Shown: positions 19,708-28,099, numbered from the stretch's first letter. The stretch: 43,249 nt of DNA from an uncultured Ectothiorhodospiraceae bacterium (GCA_937867305.1 CALMKJ010000201.1:1-43249), one strand, 5' to 3'. The notes: a model not told the origin generated them from the letters alone. Made by a program: numbers and translations.

Positions 19708-20613
19708 TCAGGAGTCTCCCTGGCGCGCGGCCGCGGTCCGGCGCGCGACCCGGGCCCCCTCGCCGACCGGGTGATTCGGGTGCGGGTAGTAGGAGGTGAC
19801 GCGCTGCACGTACGTCTGTGTCTCCTCGTACGGCGGGACCCCGCCGTAGCGGCTGACTGCCTGCTCGCCCGCGTTGTAGGCGGCCACCGCGTGCACCACG
19901 CTGCCGTCGAACTGCCCGAGCAGCCAGCGCAGGTAGGCCATCCCGCCCTTCAGGTTGTCCTCCACGTCGAAGGGGTCGCGAACGCCGAAACGCTCGGCGG
20001 TGTCCGGCATCAACTGCATGACCCCCATGGCACCCTTCGGCGACACCGCCCTCGGGTCGAAGGCCGACTCGGCCTGGATGACGGCGAAGACCAGATGCGG
20101 GTCGAGCCCGTAGCGGTCGGCCAGACGCTGGACCGTGTCCACGACGGTCTTGCGCTGGGGGGACTTCAGGTCGAGCCGCGCGGCCATCAGGGGGCGGGGC
20201 AGGGGCACCCGCGGCCCGACGCAGCGGGCCTTCACCGGCTTCGCCGGCTTCGCCACGTGCGCAAGCATGCGCCCCGCGTGCTCGTCGCCCTGCTTCGCCG
20301 CGAGCTGGAACCAGGCCGCGGCGAGCCCGTCGTCCCGGGTGACCCCTCTGCCGTTCGCGTACATCCACCCGAGGCGGTACTGGGCGCGCGGGTTGCCCTG
20401 GCGCGCCGCCGCGCAGTAGAGCTGGACCGCCTTGCCGTAGTCCCGGGCGACCCCTTCCCCGTGCTCGTAGCGCTCGCCCCAGGCGGTCTGGGTGACGGCG
20501 TCGAAGCGCAGGATGCGCTGGACCGAGGGGCTGGCGCCTGCGCCCACCGCCGCGTGGGCCGCGAGGGCGGCGGTGAGACCGAGCAGGAGGGCGGAGATCC
20601 GATGAGAGGCCAC
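19708..20613 (-). CDS. Lytic transglycosylase with Sel1 repeats
   Basis: Periplasmic murein-cleaving enzyme of the soluble-lytic-transglycosylase (SLT, family 1) type. From the GTG at 20613 there are 301 residues: a signal peptide (about 1-26), two Sel1-like repeats (about 45-115), and the SLT domain from about 150, with catalytic E182 in VIQAESAFDPRA, then GAMGVMQLMP and AVAAYNAGE. The GTG at 20613 is chosen because GAGGAG sits four bases before it and it gives a clean signal peptide; the frame stays open to 20757, and starts at 20625 or an upstream ATG are alternatives. Sel1 repeats suggest a protein partner in the envelope. Confidence 0.9.
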   Translation of the reverse strand: MASHRISALLLGLTAALAAHAAVGAGASPSVQRILRFDAVTQTAWGERYEHGEGVARDYGKAVQLYCAAARQGNPRAQYRLGWMYANGRGVTRDDGLAAAWFQLAAKQGDEHAGRMLAHVAKPAKPVKARCVGPRVPLPRPLMAARLDLKSPQRKTVVDTVQRLADRYGLDPHLVFAVIQAESAFDPRAVSPKGAMGVMQLMPDTAERFGVRDPFDVEDNLKGGMAYLRWLLGQFDGSVVHAVAAYNAGEQAVSRYGGVPPYEETQTYVQRVTSYYPHPNHPVGEGARVARRTAAARQGDS

Positions 20614-20860
20614 GATACTCCTCACGGCAGGGGGGCGGACCAGGACCGCCGTGAACGAAAGCATCCTGCGTGCCAGTGAGCCCGGGTTGCTGGCGCTCCG
20701 CGGGCCTCCCGCGGCCGCCGGCAGGCCTCCACGCAGGGCTGTAAAGTCTATCGACACCGCCGGGTGCGGCCTTGAGCCGGGGACAGGCTAGCCCCGCCGG
20801 CGCGCATGGGTCAACCAGGGTGTGGCGCGCAGGCCCGGCCCCGAAGCGACCGGGCGAGGT
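20614..20860. other. Intergenic stretch between divergent lytic transglycosylase and soxXA genes
   Basis: About 250 bases that hold the 5' region of the transglycosylase gene and the area upstream of the soxXA promoter candidate. The first part is open in the transglycosylase frame and may be coding if an earlier start is used. I see no further gene, RNA or convincing operator. Confidence 0.5.
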
Positions 20861-20889
20861 GTGACATCCCCCTCCCGGGGTGCTAGCTT
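20861..20889 (+). promoter_or_regulatory. Candidate sigma70-type promoter for soxXA
   Basis: GTGACA (20861-20866, five of six to TTGACA) and TAGCTT (20884-20889, three of six to TATAAT) are separated by exactly 17 bases, with a TGC extended -10 element. It sits 85 bases before the soxXA start codon. The -10 match is weak, so this is only a candidate. Confidence 0.35.
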
Positions 20890-20974
20890 TCGGGTGCAGT
20901 CCTCACGGCCTGCCGCTCGCGTCGGCGGCGCCGAACACAAGCACGAATAACGTGATGGAGTGGAGGAGTCCCCC

Positions 20975-22234
20975 ATGAGCGAGACGTCGATCCTTTCACG
21001 GGCGAGACGGTCCGTCGCCCTAGTCGTCGCTGGGTGTGCCCTGGCCTCGGTCGGTCTGGCAAGCGCCGCCGAAGTGAAGAAGGAGTCTCCGGCCATCGAC
21101 ACGAAGATGGTGGCATTCAAGGAGCCCTGGAAACGCTACGGTGGCTGGCCCCAGACGGATTGGAAGGACTACAACAGCCTGCCCAGGCTGGACGTGGCCC
21201 CGCCTCCGCAGAAGGAGCCGACCAAGATGGAGAACGTGGAGGGTGACGCCGCCAAGGGACTCGAGATCTCGAAGCGCCGCGGGCACTGCATGACCTGCCA
21301 CGTCATGGGCGACAAGAGCGACCAGGCGGGCAATCTCGGCCCGGACATCTCCCAGATCGCGACCTACCGCGACGATACCTGGCTCTATAACTATCTGAGC
21401 GACCCGCGTGTCTACAACCCGCTGAGCGCGATGCCGCCCTGGGGCACGAACAAGCTCCTGAACGAGGCGGAGATGAAGGACATCGTGGCGTTCATGAAGA
21501 CGCTGAAGGCGCCCGCGGTCTTGCGGAATCCGACTCTGGACGATCCGAACCTGCGGCCGGTGCCGGTGGAGACCCGGGACAACCTGGACCCGACCGAGAA
21601 CCCCGGCATGTTCAGCGTCGACGAGGGCAAGGCCCTGTTCGCGAAGGTGGGTCCGAGCGGGAAGTCCTGCGCTTCCTGCCACGAGAAGCCCGAGCAGGCC
21701 TTCAAGACCTGGGCGGCGTCCATGCCGAAGTGGGAGCCGCGGATGAACAAGGTCATGGTCATCGAGGAATTCGTGGCCCGGCACGCCAAGGCGACCACCG
21801 GGGCGGACCTCCTGATGGAGACGCAGCCCAACATCGACATGGCGGTCTACCTGCGGCATCTGGCGAACGGCACGCCGATAAACGTCGACCTGGCGAGCCC
21901 GGAGGCGAAGGCCGCCATCGAGCGGGGAAAGAAGCTGACCACGGTGAAGGTGGGGCAGCAGAACTTCACCTGCAACGACTGCCACGAGACGGGTGCCAAC
22001 CGCTGGGTGCGGGGCCAGTATCTGGCGGCCTACAAGGGGGCGTACGCCCACTTCCCGACCTTCCGCACGAGCCAGGGGGGGGTGTGGGACTTTCCGCGCC
22101 GGCTGCAGTGGTGCAACGTCGCGGTGCGGGCCAACGAGCTGATGCCCGACGCGCCCGAGTACGGTGAGCTGACGCTGTTCATCGCGGCCCAGAACCAGGG
22201 TATCCCCCTGAACGTTCCAGGCATTCGTCACTGA
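20975..22234 (+). CDS. soxXA: SoxX-SoxA fusion: triheme c-type cytochrome SoxXA
   Basis: A 419-residue exported cytochrome. Residues about 85-180 are SoxX-like: haem site C105-H109, then GNLGPDISQ, the distal Met in AMPPWG (M153) and NEAEMKDIVAFMKTL. Residues about 200-419 are SoxA-like: the diagnostic NPGMFSVDEGKALF, haem sites C232-H236 and C333-H337, RWVRGQYLA, and the active-site cysteine C380 in RRLQWCNVAVRA, ending in the family's NQGIPLNVPGIRH. SoxXA couples thiosulfate to the SoxYZ carrier oxidatively in the periplasm. The usual cysteine ligand of the first SoxA haem is absent; H270 is nearby. LVVAGC at residues 16-21 is a possible lipobox; otherwise cleavage follows ASA. The ATG has GGAGGAG at 20962-20968. 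No soxYZ, soxB or soxCD is in the window. Confidence 0.85.
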   Translation: MSETSILSRARRSVALVVAGCALASVGLASAAEVKKESPAIDTKMVAFKEPWKRYGGWPQTDWKDYNSLPRLDVAPPPQKEPTKMENVEGDAAKGLEISKRRGHCMTCHVMGDKSDQAGNLGPDISQIATYRDDTWLYNYLSDPRVYNPLSAMPPWGTNKLLNEAEMKDIVAFMKTLKAPAVLRNPTLDDPNLRPVPVETRDNLDPTENPGMFSVDEGKALFAKVGPSGKSCASCHEKPEQAFKTWAASMPKWEPRMNKVMVIEEFVARHAKATTGADLLMETQPNIDMAVYLRHLANGTPINVDLASPEAKAAIERGKKLTTVKVGQQNFTCNDCHETGANRWVRGQYLAAYKGAYAHFPTFRTSQGGVWDFPRRLQWCNVAVRANELMPDAPEYGELTLFIAAQNQGIPLNVPGIRH

Positions 22235-22274
22235 CGGGCCAGGGCCCCGGCGAGGGGCCGGGCGCTGCACGGCC

Positions 22275-22309
22275 GGTCAGGCCCCCGGGAGCCGCCCGGG
22301 GGCCTGACC
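22275..22309 (+). terminator. 15-bp perfect inverted repeat after soxXA
   Basis: Arms 22275-22289 and 22295-22309 are perfectly complementary, with a five-base loop. It lies 40 bases after the soxXA stop and just before the glycosyltransferase ribosome-binding site. No T-run follows, so it may be a weak terminator, a processing barrier or an mRNA 3' stabiliser rather than a classic intrinsic terminator. Confidence 0.6.
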
Positions 22310-22330
22310 TCTGGAGGGAGTCGAGACTCG

Positions 22331-23293
22331 ATGAGCGAGGTTGCCGAGCAGCTCCTGCTGACGACGAGCCGGGCCGGCCTGCGTGTGGCCGTCCTCCTGC
22401 CCTGTTACAACGAGCAGGAGGCCATCGGCAAGGTGGTGCGGGACTTCCGCCAGGCCCTGCCCGAGGCCATCGTCTACGTCTACGACAACAACTCCCGGGA
22501 CGAGACCCGCGCCCGGGCCGCGGCCGCCGGGGCGGTGGTGCGCAGTGAGACCCAGCAGGGCAAGGGCTTCGTGGTGCGGCGGATGTTCGCCGACGTGGAG
22601 GCCGACGTGTACGTGCTCGTGGACGGCGACGACACCTACCACGCCCCGTCGGCCCCGCTGCTGGTGGAGCGCCTGCTGGCCGAGCAGCTGGACATGGTGG
22701 TGGGGCGCAGGGTCACGGAGATCGAGCAGGCGTACCGCCCGGGCCACCGCCTGGGCAACCGGCTGCTGACGGGCGTGGTGGCCAGGGTCTTCGGCGACCG
22801 CTTCAAGGACATCCTCTCGGGGTATCGGGTGTTCTCGCGCCGGTTCGTGAAGTCGTTCCCCGCGCTGACCAAGGAGTTCGAGATCGAGACCGAGCTGACC
22901 GTGCACGCCCTCGAGCTCGACATGCCGATCGCCGAGGTCGACACCCCGTACAAGGACCGACCCGCGGGGTCGGTGAGCAAGCTGAGGACCTACCGGGACG
23001 GGGTGCGGATCCTCACGGCGATCCTGGTGCTGTTCAAGGAGGAGCGACCGCTCGCCTTCTTCGGGCTCGCCGGCCTCGCCCTGGCGGTGCTCGCGCTCGG
23101 CCTCGGCTACCCCGTGCTGACCGAGTACCTGAGGACCGGTCTGGTGCCGCGGTTTCCGACCGCGATCCTGGCGACCGGTCTGATGATCCTGGCCTTTCTC
23201 AGTTTCACGTCCGGGCTGGTGCTGGAGACGGTGACGCGGGGGCGCAAGGAGTTGAAGCGGCTCGCCTACCTGACCATCCCGGGCCCGCGCTAG
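22331..23293 (+). CDS. Family 2 glycosyltransferase, DPM1/GtrB-like
   Basis: A 320-residue membrane-associated glycosyltransferase expected to load a sugar onto a polyprenyl phosphate at the cytoplasmic face. The GT-A core has VAVLLPCYNEQEAI at the N-terminus, the nucleotide-sugar motif DNNSRDET, the metal-binding DGDDTY, and the acceptor-side SGYRVFSRRF. Two membrane helices close the protein (about 235-255 and 270-295). It is followed nine bases later by a GtrA-type gene, the usual pairing of transferase and lipid-linked-sugar flippase. The ribosome-binding site lies immediately after the strong hairpin at 22275-22309. Confidence 0.88.
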   Translation: MSEVAEQLLLTTSRAGLRVAVLLPCYNEQEAIGKVVRDFRQALPEAIVYVYDNNSRDETRARAAAAGAVVRSETQQGKGFVVRRMFADVEADVYVLVDGDDTYHAPSAPLLVERLLAEQLDMVVGRRVTEIEQAYRPGHRLGNRLLTGVVARVFGDRFKDILSGYRVFSRRFVKSFPALTKEFEIETELTVHALELDMPIAEVDTPYKDRPAGSVSKLRTYRDGVRILTAILVLFKEERPLAFFGLAGLALAVLALGLGYPVLTEYLRTGLVPRFPTAILATGLMILAFLSFTSGLVLETVTRGRKELKRLAYLTIPGPR

Positions 23294-23329
23294 CCCGCTC
23301 CCGTGCCCGGTTCGAGGGGAGAGTCCGCG

Positions 23330-23785
23330 TTGCGGGGGTACGTGTCCGAGAAGCCTCCCGTCGGCGAGTCCTCCTTGCGGGAGTCCACGGGCCAGTTCCT
23401 GCGCTTTGCGGTGGTGGGCGTGCTGGCCTTCCTCGTGGACGCGAGCGTCCTGCAGGCAGCGCTCGCGCTGGGGCTCGACCCCTACAGCGGACGCGTCGCC
23501 TCCTATCTCTGCGCGGCGACCGCCGCCTGGGCGATGAACCGCCGATACACCTTCCGGGTCCCGGGGCGAGAGGGGCTCGCCGGCGAATGGCTCGCCTATC
23601 TGGCCGCGAACGCCATCGGCGGGCTCGTGAACTACGGGACCTACGTGCTCGCGCTCTGGCTCTCCGGGGCGGTCCGGACCTGGCCGGTCCTGGGGGTGGC
23701 CGCCGGCTCGGTCGCCGGCCTCGCCTTCAACTTCGTGGTGAACAAGTACTGGGTGTTCCGGCGCAGTTGGCCCGCAAGCGCCTGA
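23330..23785 (+). CDS. GtrA family membrane protein
   Basis: A four-helix membrane protein (151 residues from this start) of the GtrA/DPMS family, thought to flip polyprenyl-phosphate-linked sugars. The conserved opening FLRFAVVGVLAFLVDA, the NRRYTF segment after helix 2 and the C-terminal FNFVVNKYWVFR are all present. The start is uncertain: TTG at 23330 has GGGGAG eight bases upstream; GTG at 23342 and GTG at 23303 are in the same frame. It pairs with the preceding glycosyltransferase in modifying a surface glycan. It is convergent with the pseudouridine synthase gene, eight bases apart. Confidence 0.87.
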   Translation: MRGYVSEKPPVGESSLRESTGQFLRFAVVGVLAFLVDASVLQAALALGLDPYSGRVASYLCAATAAWAMNRRYTFRVPGREGLAGEWLAYLAANAIGGLVNYGTYVLALWLSGAVRTWPVLGVAAGSVAGLAFNFVVNKYWVFRRSWPASA

Positions 23786-23793
23786 AGGTCTCC

Positions 23794-24672
23794 TCAATCG
23801 GTCGCGAAGGCCATCCGGTCTCCGCGCAGCGGGCAGCGGAAGGTGAGCCCCGCGGCCACGAGCTGCAGCCCCCGCGGGTCGGCGTTGCCCCGCCCGTAGC
23901 GGGGGTCGCCGAGGACCGGGTGCCCGAGGGCGGCGAGGTGGCGGCGGATCTGGTGGGTGCGGCCGGTCCGGATCCGGATCTGCACCACGCTCGCGTCACG
24001 CGCCCGGTCGTAGCGCTCGACGCGGTACTCGGTCAGGGCCGTTCGTCCGTCGAGCGGCAGGTCGATCCGGCCGATCGTACCGTGGCGTGCCGCGAGGTCG
24101 CCCCGGACCTCCGCCCGGTAGGTCTTTTCCGTGTCTTCGGCCTGCAGGGTCGCCGCCAGCCGGCGGGCGGCAGCGGGCGTGTGCGCTACCACCATGATGC
24201 CCGTGACCTCCCGGTCCAGCCGATGCACCGGGAACACCGGCCGCGGTCGCCCGCCCGCCTTCTCTGCCTGACGCAGCAGGCTCGCGTGGTCGCCGAAGCG
24301 GGTACCCTGGGCGAGCAGCCCGGCCGGCTTGAGCCACACGGTGTAGTCGCCGCGGTCCTCCAGGAGCGTCGCGTCCGGGGGGACGACGCCGAGTATCGCG
24401 GGGTCGTGGCAGAGGGTGATGTGGTCGCCCGGCTTGAGCTCGGTGGTCGCGCGGCGCAGGCGCCGTTCTCCGCCCGGGGTCCCGGGACGCCGGAGCCAGA
24501 CCGCCCCCTTCACCATGGCGTCCTTCACCGCGCTCCGGGACAGCCCGCACAGGCGGGCGAGGAGCTCGCTCGCCGCCGCCTCTTCCCCGGGCAGCACGCG
24601 GTGCTCGAGGACGAAGCGCCCGGCCTGGGGGCCGGGGGCGGGCGGTGAGGACGGGGGAGTGGGGATGGGCAT
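23794..24672 (-). CDS. RluA-family pseudouridine synthase
   Basis: A 292-residue RNA-modifying enzyme. An N-terminal S4-like RNA-binding part (about 20-95) precedes the catalytic domain, with the active-site Asp in PVFPVHRLDREVTG, the YRAEVRG strand, and the RTGRTHQIRRHLAALGHPVLGDPRYG motif. The substrate uridine (rRNA or tRNA) cannot be deduced; RluC/RluD-like or an orphan member are both possible. The ATG at 24672 is the first start giving the family N-terminus; the frame remains open far upstream across trkH, but that stretch is antisense and not conserved. Confidence 0.88.
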   Translation of the reverse strand: MPIPTPPSSPPAPGPQAGRFVLEHRVLPGEEAAASELLARLCGLSRSAVKDAMVKGAVWLRRPGTPGGERRLRRATTELKPGDHITLCHDPAILGVVPPDATLLEDRGDYTVWLKPAGLLAQGTRFGDHASLLRQAEKAGGRPRPVFPVHRLDREVTGIMVVAHTPAAARRLAATLQAEDTEKTYRAEVRGDLAARHGTIGRIDLPLDGRTALTEYRVERYDRARDASVVQIRIRTGRTHQIRRHLAALGHPVLGDPRYGRGNADPRGLQLVAAGLTFRCPLRGDRMAFATD

Positions 24673-24729
24673 CGGCGGTCGGCCGGGCTGGCCTGGCGAG
24701 GTGGGACAGCGGCTAGAATAGCCGCCACC

Positions 24730-26181
24730 ATGCGCCTGCGCACCGTCCTCTACCTGCTGGGGCTGCTGACGATGATGTTCAGCGTCTCCATGCTCCCACC
24801 GATGGCGATCGGCTGGTGGTACGGGGACGGCGAGACCGCCCCCTTCGGGGTCGCCTTCGGGCTCATGCTGGTCATCGGCTTTGTCTTCTGGGTGGTCACG
24901 CGTGGCCGCCGGCCCGAGATCCGGGGCTCCGACGGGTTCCTGGTGGTCACCCTGTTCTGGGTGGCGCTCTCGCTCCTGGGCGCTCTCCCCCTCATGCTCT
25001 CGGACCGGCCGCACATGGAGCTGGTCGATGCGTTCTTCGAGGCGGTCTCCGGCCTCACGACCACCGGAGGAACGGTCCTCGCGAGCGTCGAGAACCTCCC
25101 CCACAGCATCAATTTCTACCGCATGCAGCTGCAGTTCATGGGCGGCATGGGCGTGGTGGTCCTCGCCGTGGCCCTGTTGCCCATGCTGGGGATCGGCGGC
25201 ATGCAGCTCTACCGCGCGGAGACCCCGGGGCCGATGAAGGAGGACAAGCTGACGCCTCGCATCACCGAGACCGCCAAGAGCCTCTGGGTCGTCTACGTCG
25301 GTGTGAACGCGGCCTGTGCCGTGGCCTTCTGGATCGCGGGGATGGACCCCTTCGACGCGGTCACCCACGCCTTCGCGACCGTTTCGCTCGGCGGTTTCTC
25401 GACCCACGACGCGAGCATCGGGTTCTTCGACAACGCGGCCATCGAGGTCGTGGCCGGCCTGTTCACGCTGATCGCGGGGGTGAACTTCGCGCTGCACTTC
25501 CTCTCGTGGCGCTCCCTGAGCGCACGGGTGTACACGAGCGACCCGGAGTTCCGGCTCTATGCCGCGGTGATGGGCGGGCTCATCGTCGTGACGGTGGCTG
25601 TCCTCTACGCCAGTGGCACGTTCCCCTTCTGGGAATCCCTGTATCACGGTTTCTTTCAGGTCCCTTCGATCGTGGCCACCAACGGCCTGGCGACCGCGGG
25701 GTTCCCGGGCAGCTGGCCGGTCTTCGTGGTGATCCTTCTGGTGCTCGGGAGCTTCTTCGGGGGGTGCGCGGGGTCGACCTGCGGTGGCATCAAGTCCATC
25801 CGCTTCCTGCTCCTGTACCGCCAGAGCGGCCGGGAATTGAAGCTGCTCATCCACCCGCGCGGGAGCTTTGCCATCAAGCTCGGCAACCGCGTCATCGACG
25901 AGCGGGTGATGACGGCGGTGTGGGCCTTCTATTTCCTGTACATCCTCTCCTTCTGCGCGCTCTCGCTCGCCCTGGTGGCCACGGGGGTCGACGGTGCGAC
26001 GGCACTCGCCTCCGTCGCCGCGGGGCTGAACAACATGGGCGTCGGGTATGGGGGCACGGCGGCCGGCTTCGGCGGACTGAACGACATCGCCAAGTGGCTG
26101 CTCAGCTTCTCCATGCTGCTCGGTCGCCTCGAGGTCTTTCCTCTCCTGATGCTGTTCTACCCGGGCTTCTGGCGGCGATGA
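24730..26181 (+). CDS. trkH: Trk-type potassium uptake protein TrkH
   Basis: Membrane subunit of the Trk/Ktr K+ uptake system, 483 residues, the same length as E. coli TrkH. Four pore-loop repeats each carry a selectivity glycine: SGLTTTGGT, TVSLGGFST, TNGLATAGF and LNNMGVGYG. The GGCAGSTCGGIKSIR segment between repeats three and four is the TrkH signature. The cytosolic gating ring TrkA is not in the window. A CBS-domain gene follows 85 bases later and then a DASS/ArsB-type permease, suggesting a combined ion-homeostasis unit. Confidence 0.95.
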   Translation: MRLRTVLYLLGLLTMMFSVSMLPPMAIGWWYGDGETAPFGVAFGLMLVIGFVFWVVTRGRRPEIRGSDGFLVVTLFWVALSLLGALPLMLSDRPHMELVDAFFEAVSGLTTTGGTVLASVENLPHSINFYRMQLQFMGGMGVVVLAVALLPMLGIGGMQLYRAETPGPMKEDKLTPRITETAKSLWVVYVGVNAACAVAFWIAGMDPFDAVTHAFATVSLGGFSTHDASIGFFDNAAIEVVAGLFTLIAGVNFALHFLSWRSLSARVYTSDPEFRLYAAVMGGLIVVTVAVLYASGTFPFWESLYHGFFQVPSIVATNGLATAGFPGSWPVFVVILLVLGSFFGGCAGSTCGGIKSIRFLLLYRQSGRELKLLIHPRGSFAIKLGNRVIDERVMTAVWAFYFLYILSFCALSLALVATGVDGATALASVAAGLNNMGVGYGGTAAGFGGLNDIAKWLLSFSMLLGRLEVFPLLMLFYPGFWRR

Positions 26182-26265
26182 CCCGCCTGCGGAGGCCCGC
26201 CTTCACGGGCCGCGAGCCCGATGGCCTCGCGGCCGAGTGCCCTTTCTGACAGGGAGATAGCGCGC

Positions 26266-26730
26266 ATGACGGCACGGCAGTTGATGAAGGAAAGACCCAT
26301 GGTTCTCCCGCACACGGCGCGCCTGCGGGACGCCGCACGGCTCATCCTGGAGCACCGCTTCCGCAACGTCCCGGTGGTGGACGAGTCCGGCAGGTACCTC
26401 GGGGTGGTGAGCGCGAACCGCTTGCTCCAGATGGTCCTGCCGAAGGCTGCCTTCATGGAGCGGTCGGGCATCGACAGCCTGCCCTTCGTCAAGGACACGC
26501 TCGCGGATTTCCGGGAGCGGTGGCGGGAGGTCGCCTCCACCCCGGTCCTGGAGTGCCTCGACACGGACCTGGAGACCGTGACCCCGGAGACCTCGATTGC
26601 GGAGACCCTGCTCTCGCTGTACCACAATCGCACCAGCTTGCCCGTGGTGGACGCCACGACGATGCGGCTCGTCGGGATCGTTTCGCACTGGAGCGCGGGC
26701 GCTGCGATGGTAGGGGAGGGGTCGCCATGA
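26266..26730 (+). CDS. CBS-domain pair protein
   Basis: A 154-residue soluble protein made of two CBS motifs (about 3-60 and 95-148), a module that binds adenine nucleotides or related ligands and gates or regulates partner proteins. MTARQLMKERPMVLP begins repeat one, and TDLETVTPETSIAETLLSL begins repeat two. The ATG at 26266 is preferred over ATG 26221 because AGGGAG lies nine bases before it. The stop overlaps the next start (ATGA at 26727), coupling it to the permease. By position it may serve as the ligand-sensing subunit of the permease or of TrkH; this is inference. Confidence 0.85.
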   Translation: MTARQLMKERPMVLPHTARLRDAARLILEHRFRNVPVVDESGRYLGVVSANRLLQMVLPKAAFMERSGIDSLPFVKDTLADFRERWREVASTPVLECLDTDLETVTPETSIAETLLSLYHNRTSLPVVDATTMRLVGIVSHWSAGAAMVGEGSP

Positions 26731-28073
26731 GTCCGGATACCGTCCACTCCGTACAGTCCGTCGTCTTCGGCCTGGATCCGCGCTGGGTCGCGGGGGGGCT
26801 GTTCGTCGTCACCTACGCGGTCGTCATGAGCGAGCGCGTGAACCGCGCCATCGTCGCGCTGCTGGCCGCCGGCCTGATGATCTTCGCGGGCATCCTGACC
26901 CAGGACGCCGCGATCGACGGGGTGGACTTCAACACCCTGGGCCTGCTGACGGGGATGATGGTCATCGTGGCGGTCACCAAGCGCTCGGGGGTGTTCCAGT
27001 ACCTGGCGATCTGGTCGGCCAAGAAGGTCCAGGCCCGACCCTGGGGCATCCTGGTGATGCTCACGCTCGTGACCGCACTGCTGTCCGCGTTCCTCGACAA
27101 CGTCACGACCGTCCTTCTGATCGCCCCCGTCACCCTCCTCATCGCCGAGGAGCTGCGGGTGAGCCCCTACCCCTTCCTGTTCAGCGAGATCTTCGCCTCC
27201 AACATCGGCGGCACCGCGACGCTCATCGGCGACCCCCCGAACATCATGATCGGGTCGGCGGTCGACCTCACGTTCAACGACTTCGTGATGAACCTGAGCC
27301 CGGTGGTCTTGGTGGTCCTCCTGGTGACGCTGGTGCCCATCTACCTCATCTGGGGCCGGAAGATGCACGCCGAGCCCCAGTATCGGGAGCGGGTGATGAG
27401 GTTCGACGAGCGCGAGGCGATCACCGACCCGCGGCTCCTGAAGCAGTCGCTCTCCGTGCTGGGGCTGGTGCTCACTGCCTTCGTGCTGGCCCACCCGCTC
27501 CACCTGGAGCCGGCGACCATCGCCATGTTCGGCGGGGCGCTCCTGCTGCTCCTTGCCAACTGGCCTCACGGCGCCGACGAGCAGGCCCGCAACGTCCACC
27601 ACGCCTTCACCGAGGTGGAGTGGGTGACGATCTTCTTCTTCGTGGGGCTGTTCATCGTGGTGCACGGGCTCGACTCCACCGGGCTGCTGCGGATGCTGGC
27701 CGAGTGGCTCGCCGCGGCGACCGGGGGGGACCTGACCGTGACCGCGCTGTCCATCCTCTGGGTCTCGGCCATCGCCTCGGCCGTGGTCGACAACATCCCG
27801 TTCGTCGCGACCATGATTCCGCTCATCAAGTCGATGGCGCCGACCTTCGGGGGGCCGGAGGGGTTGATGCCGCTCTGGTGGTCGCTCTCGCTCGGGGCCT
27901 GCCTGGGAGGCAACGGGACCCTGGTGGGGGCCAGCGCGAACCTGATCGTGGCGGGCCTCGCGGAACGGGCCGGGCAACCGATCCGCTTCGTTCCGTTCCT
28001 GCTCGCCGCTTTTCCCCTGATGCTGCTCTCCATCGTGATCAGCACCGTATACATCTACCTGCGCTATCTCTAG
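26727..28073 (+). CDS. ArsB/NhaD-type ion permease (IT superfamily)
   Basis: A 448-residue transporter with about ten to twelve membrane helices and the two-fold repeat of the ion-transporter superfamily. Repeat one has FLDNVTTVLLIAP and GTATLIGDPPNIMIG; repeat two has VVDNIPFVATMIPL and GNGTLVGASANLI. Related proteins include ArsB arsenite exporters, P-protein-like permeases and NhaD Na+/H+ antiporters. Next to TrkH, a Na+/H+ antiport role is attractive, but arsenite or dicarboxylate transport cannot be excluded; no ars genes are nearby. It overlaps the CBS gene by four bases. Confidence 0.82.
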   Translation: MSPDTVHSVQSVVFGLDPRWVAGGLFVVTYAVVMSERVNRAIVALLAAGLMIFAGILTQDAAIDGVDFNTLGLLTGMMVIVAVTKRSGVFQYLAIWSAKKVQARPWGILVMLTLVTALLSAFLDNVTTVLLIAPVTLLIAEELRVSPYPFLFSEIFASNIGGTATLIGDPPNIMIGSAVDLTFNDFVMNLSPVVLVVLLVTLVPIYLIWGRKMHAEPQYRERVMRFDEREAITDPRLLKQSLSVLGLVLTAFVLAHPLHLEPATIAMFGGALLLLLANWPHGADEQARNVHHAFTEVEWVTIFFFVGLFIVVHGLDSTGLLRMLAEWLAAATGGDLTVTALSILWVSAIASAVVDNIPFVATMIPLIKSMAPTFGGPEGLMPLWWSLSLGACLGGNGTLVGASANLIVAGLAERAGQPIRFVPFLLAAFPLMLLSIVISTVYIYLRYL

Positions 28074-28099
28074 GCGCGGGGGGGCGAGACGTGGGAGCA

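Noticed and set aside
23794-25854. A 686-residue reading of the pseudouridine synthase gene
   Set aside because: The extra N-terminal part is antisense to trkH and has no similarity to RluA proteins; the conserved part begins near 24672.
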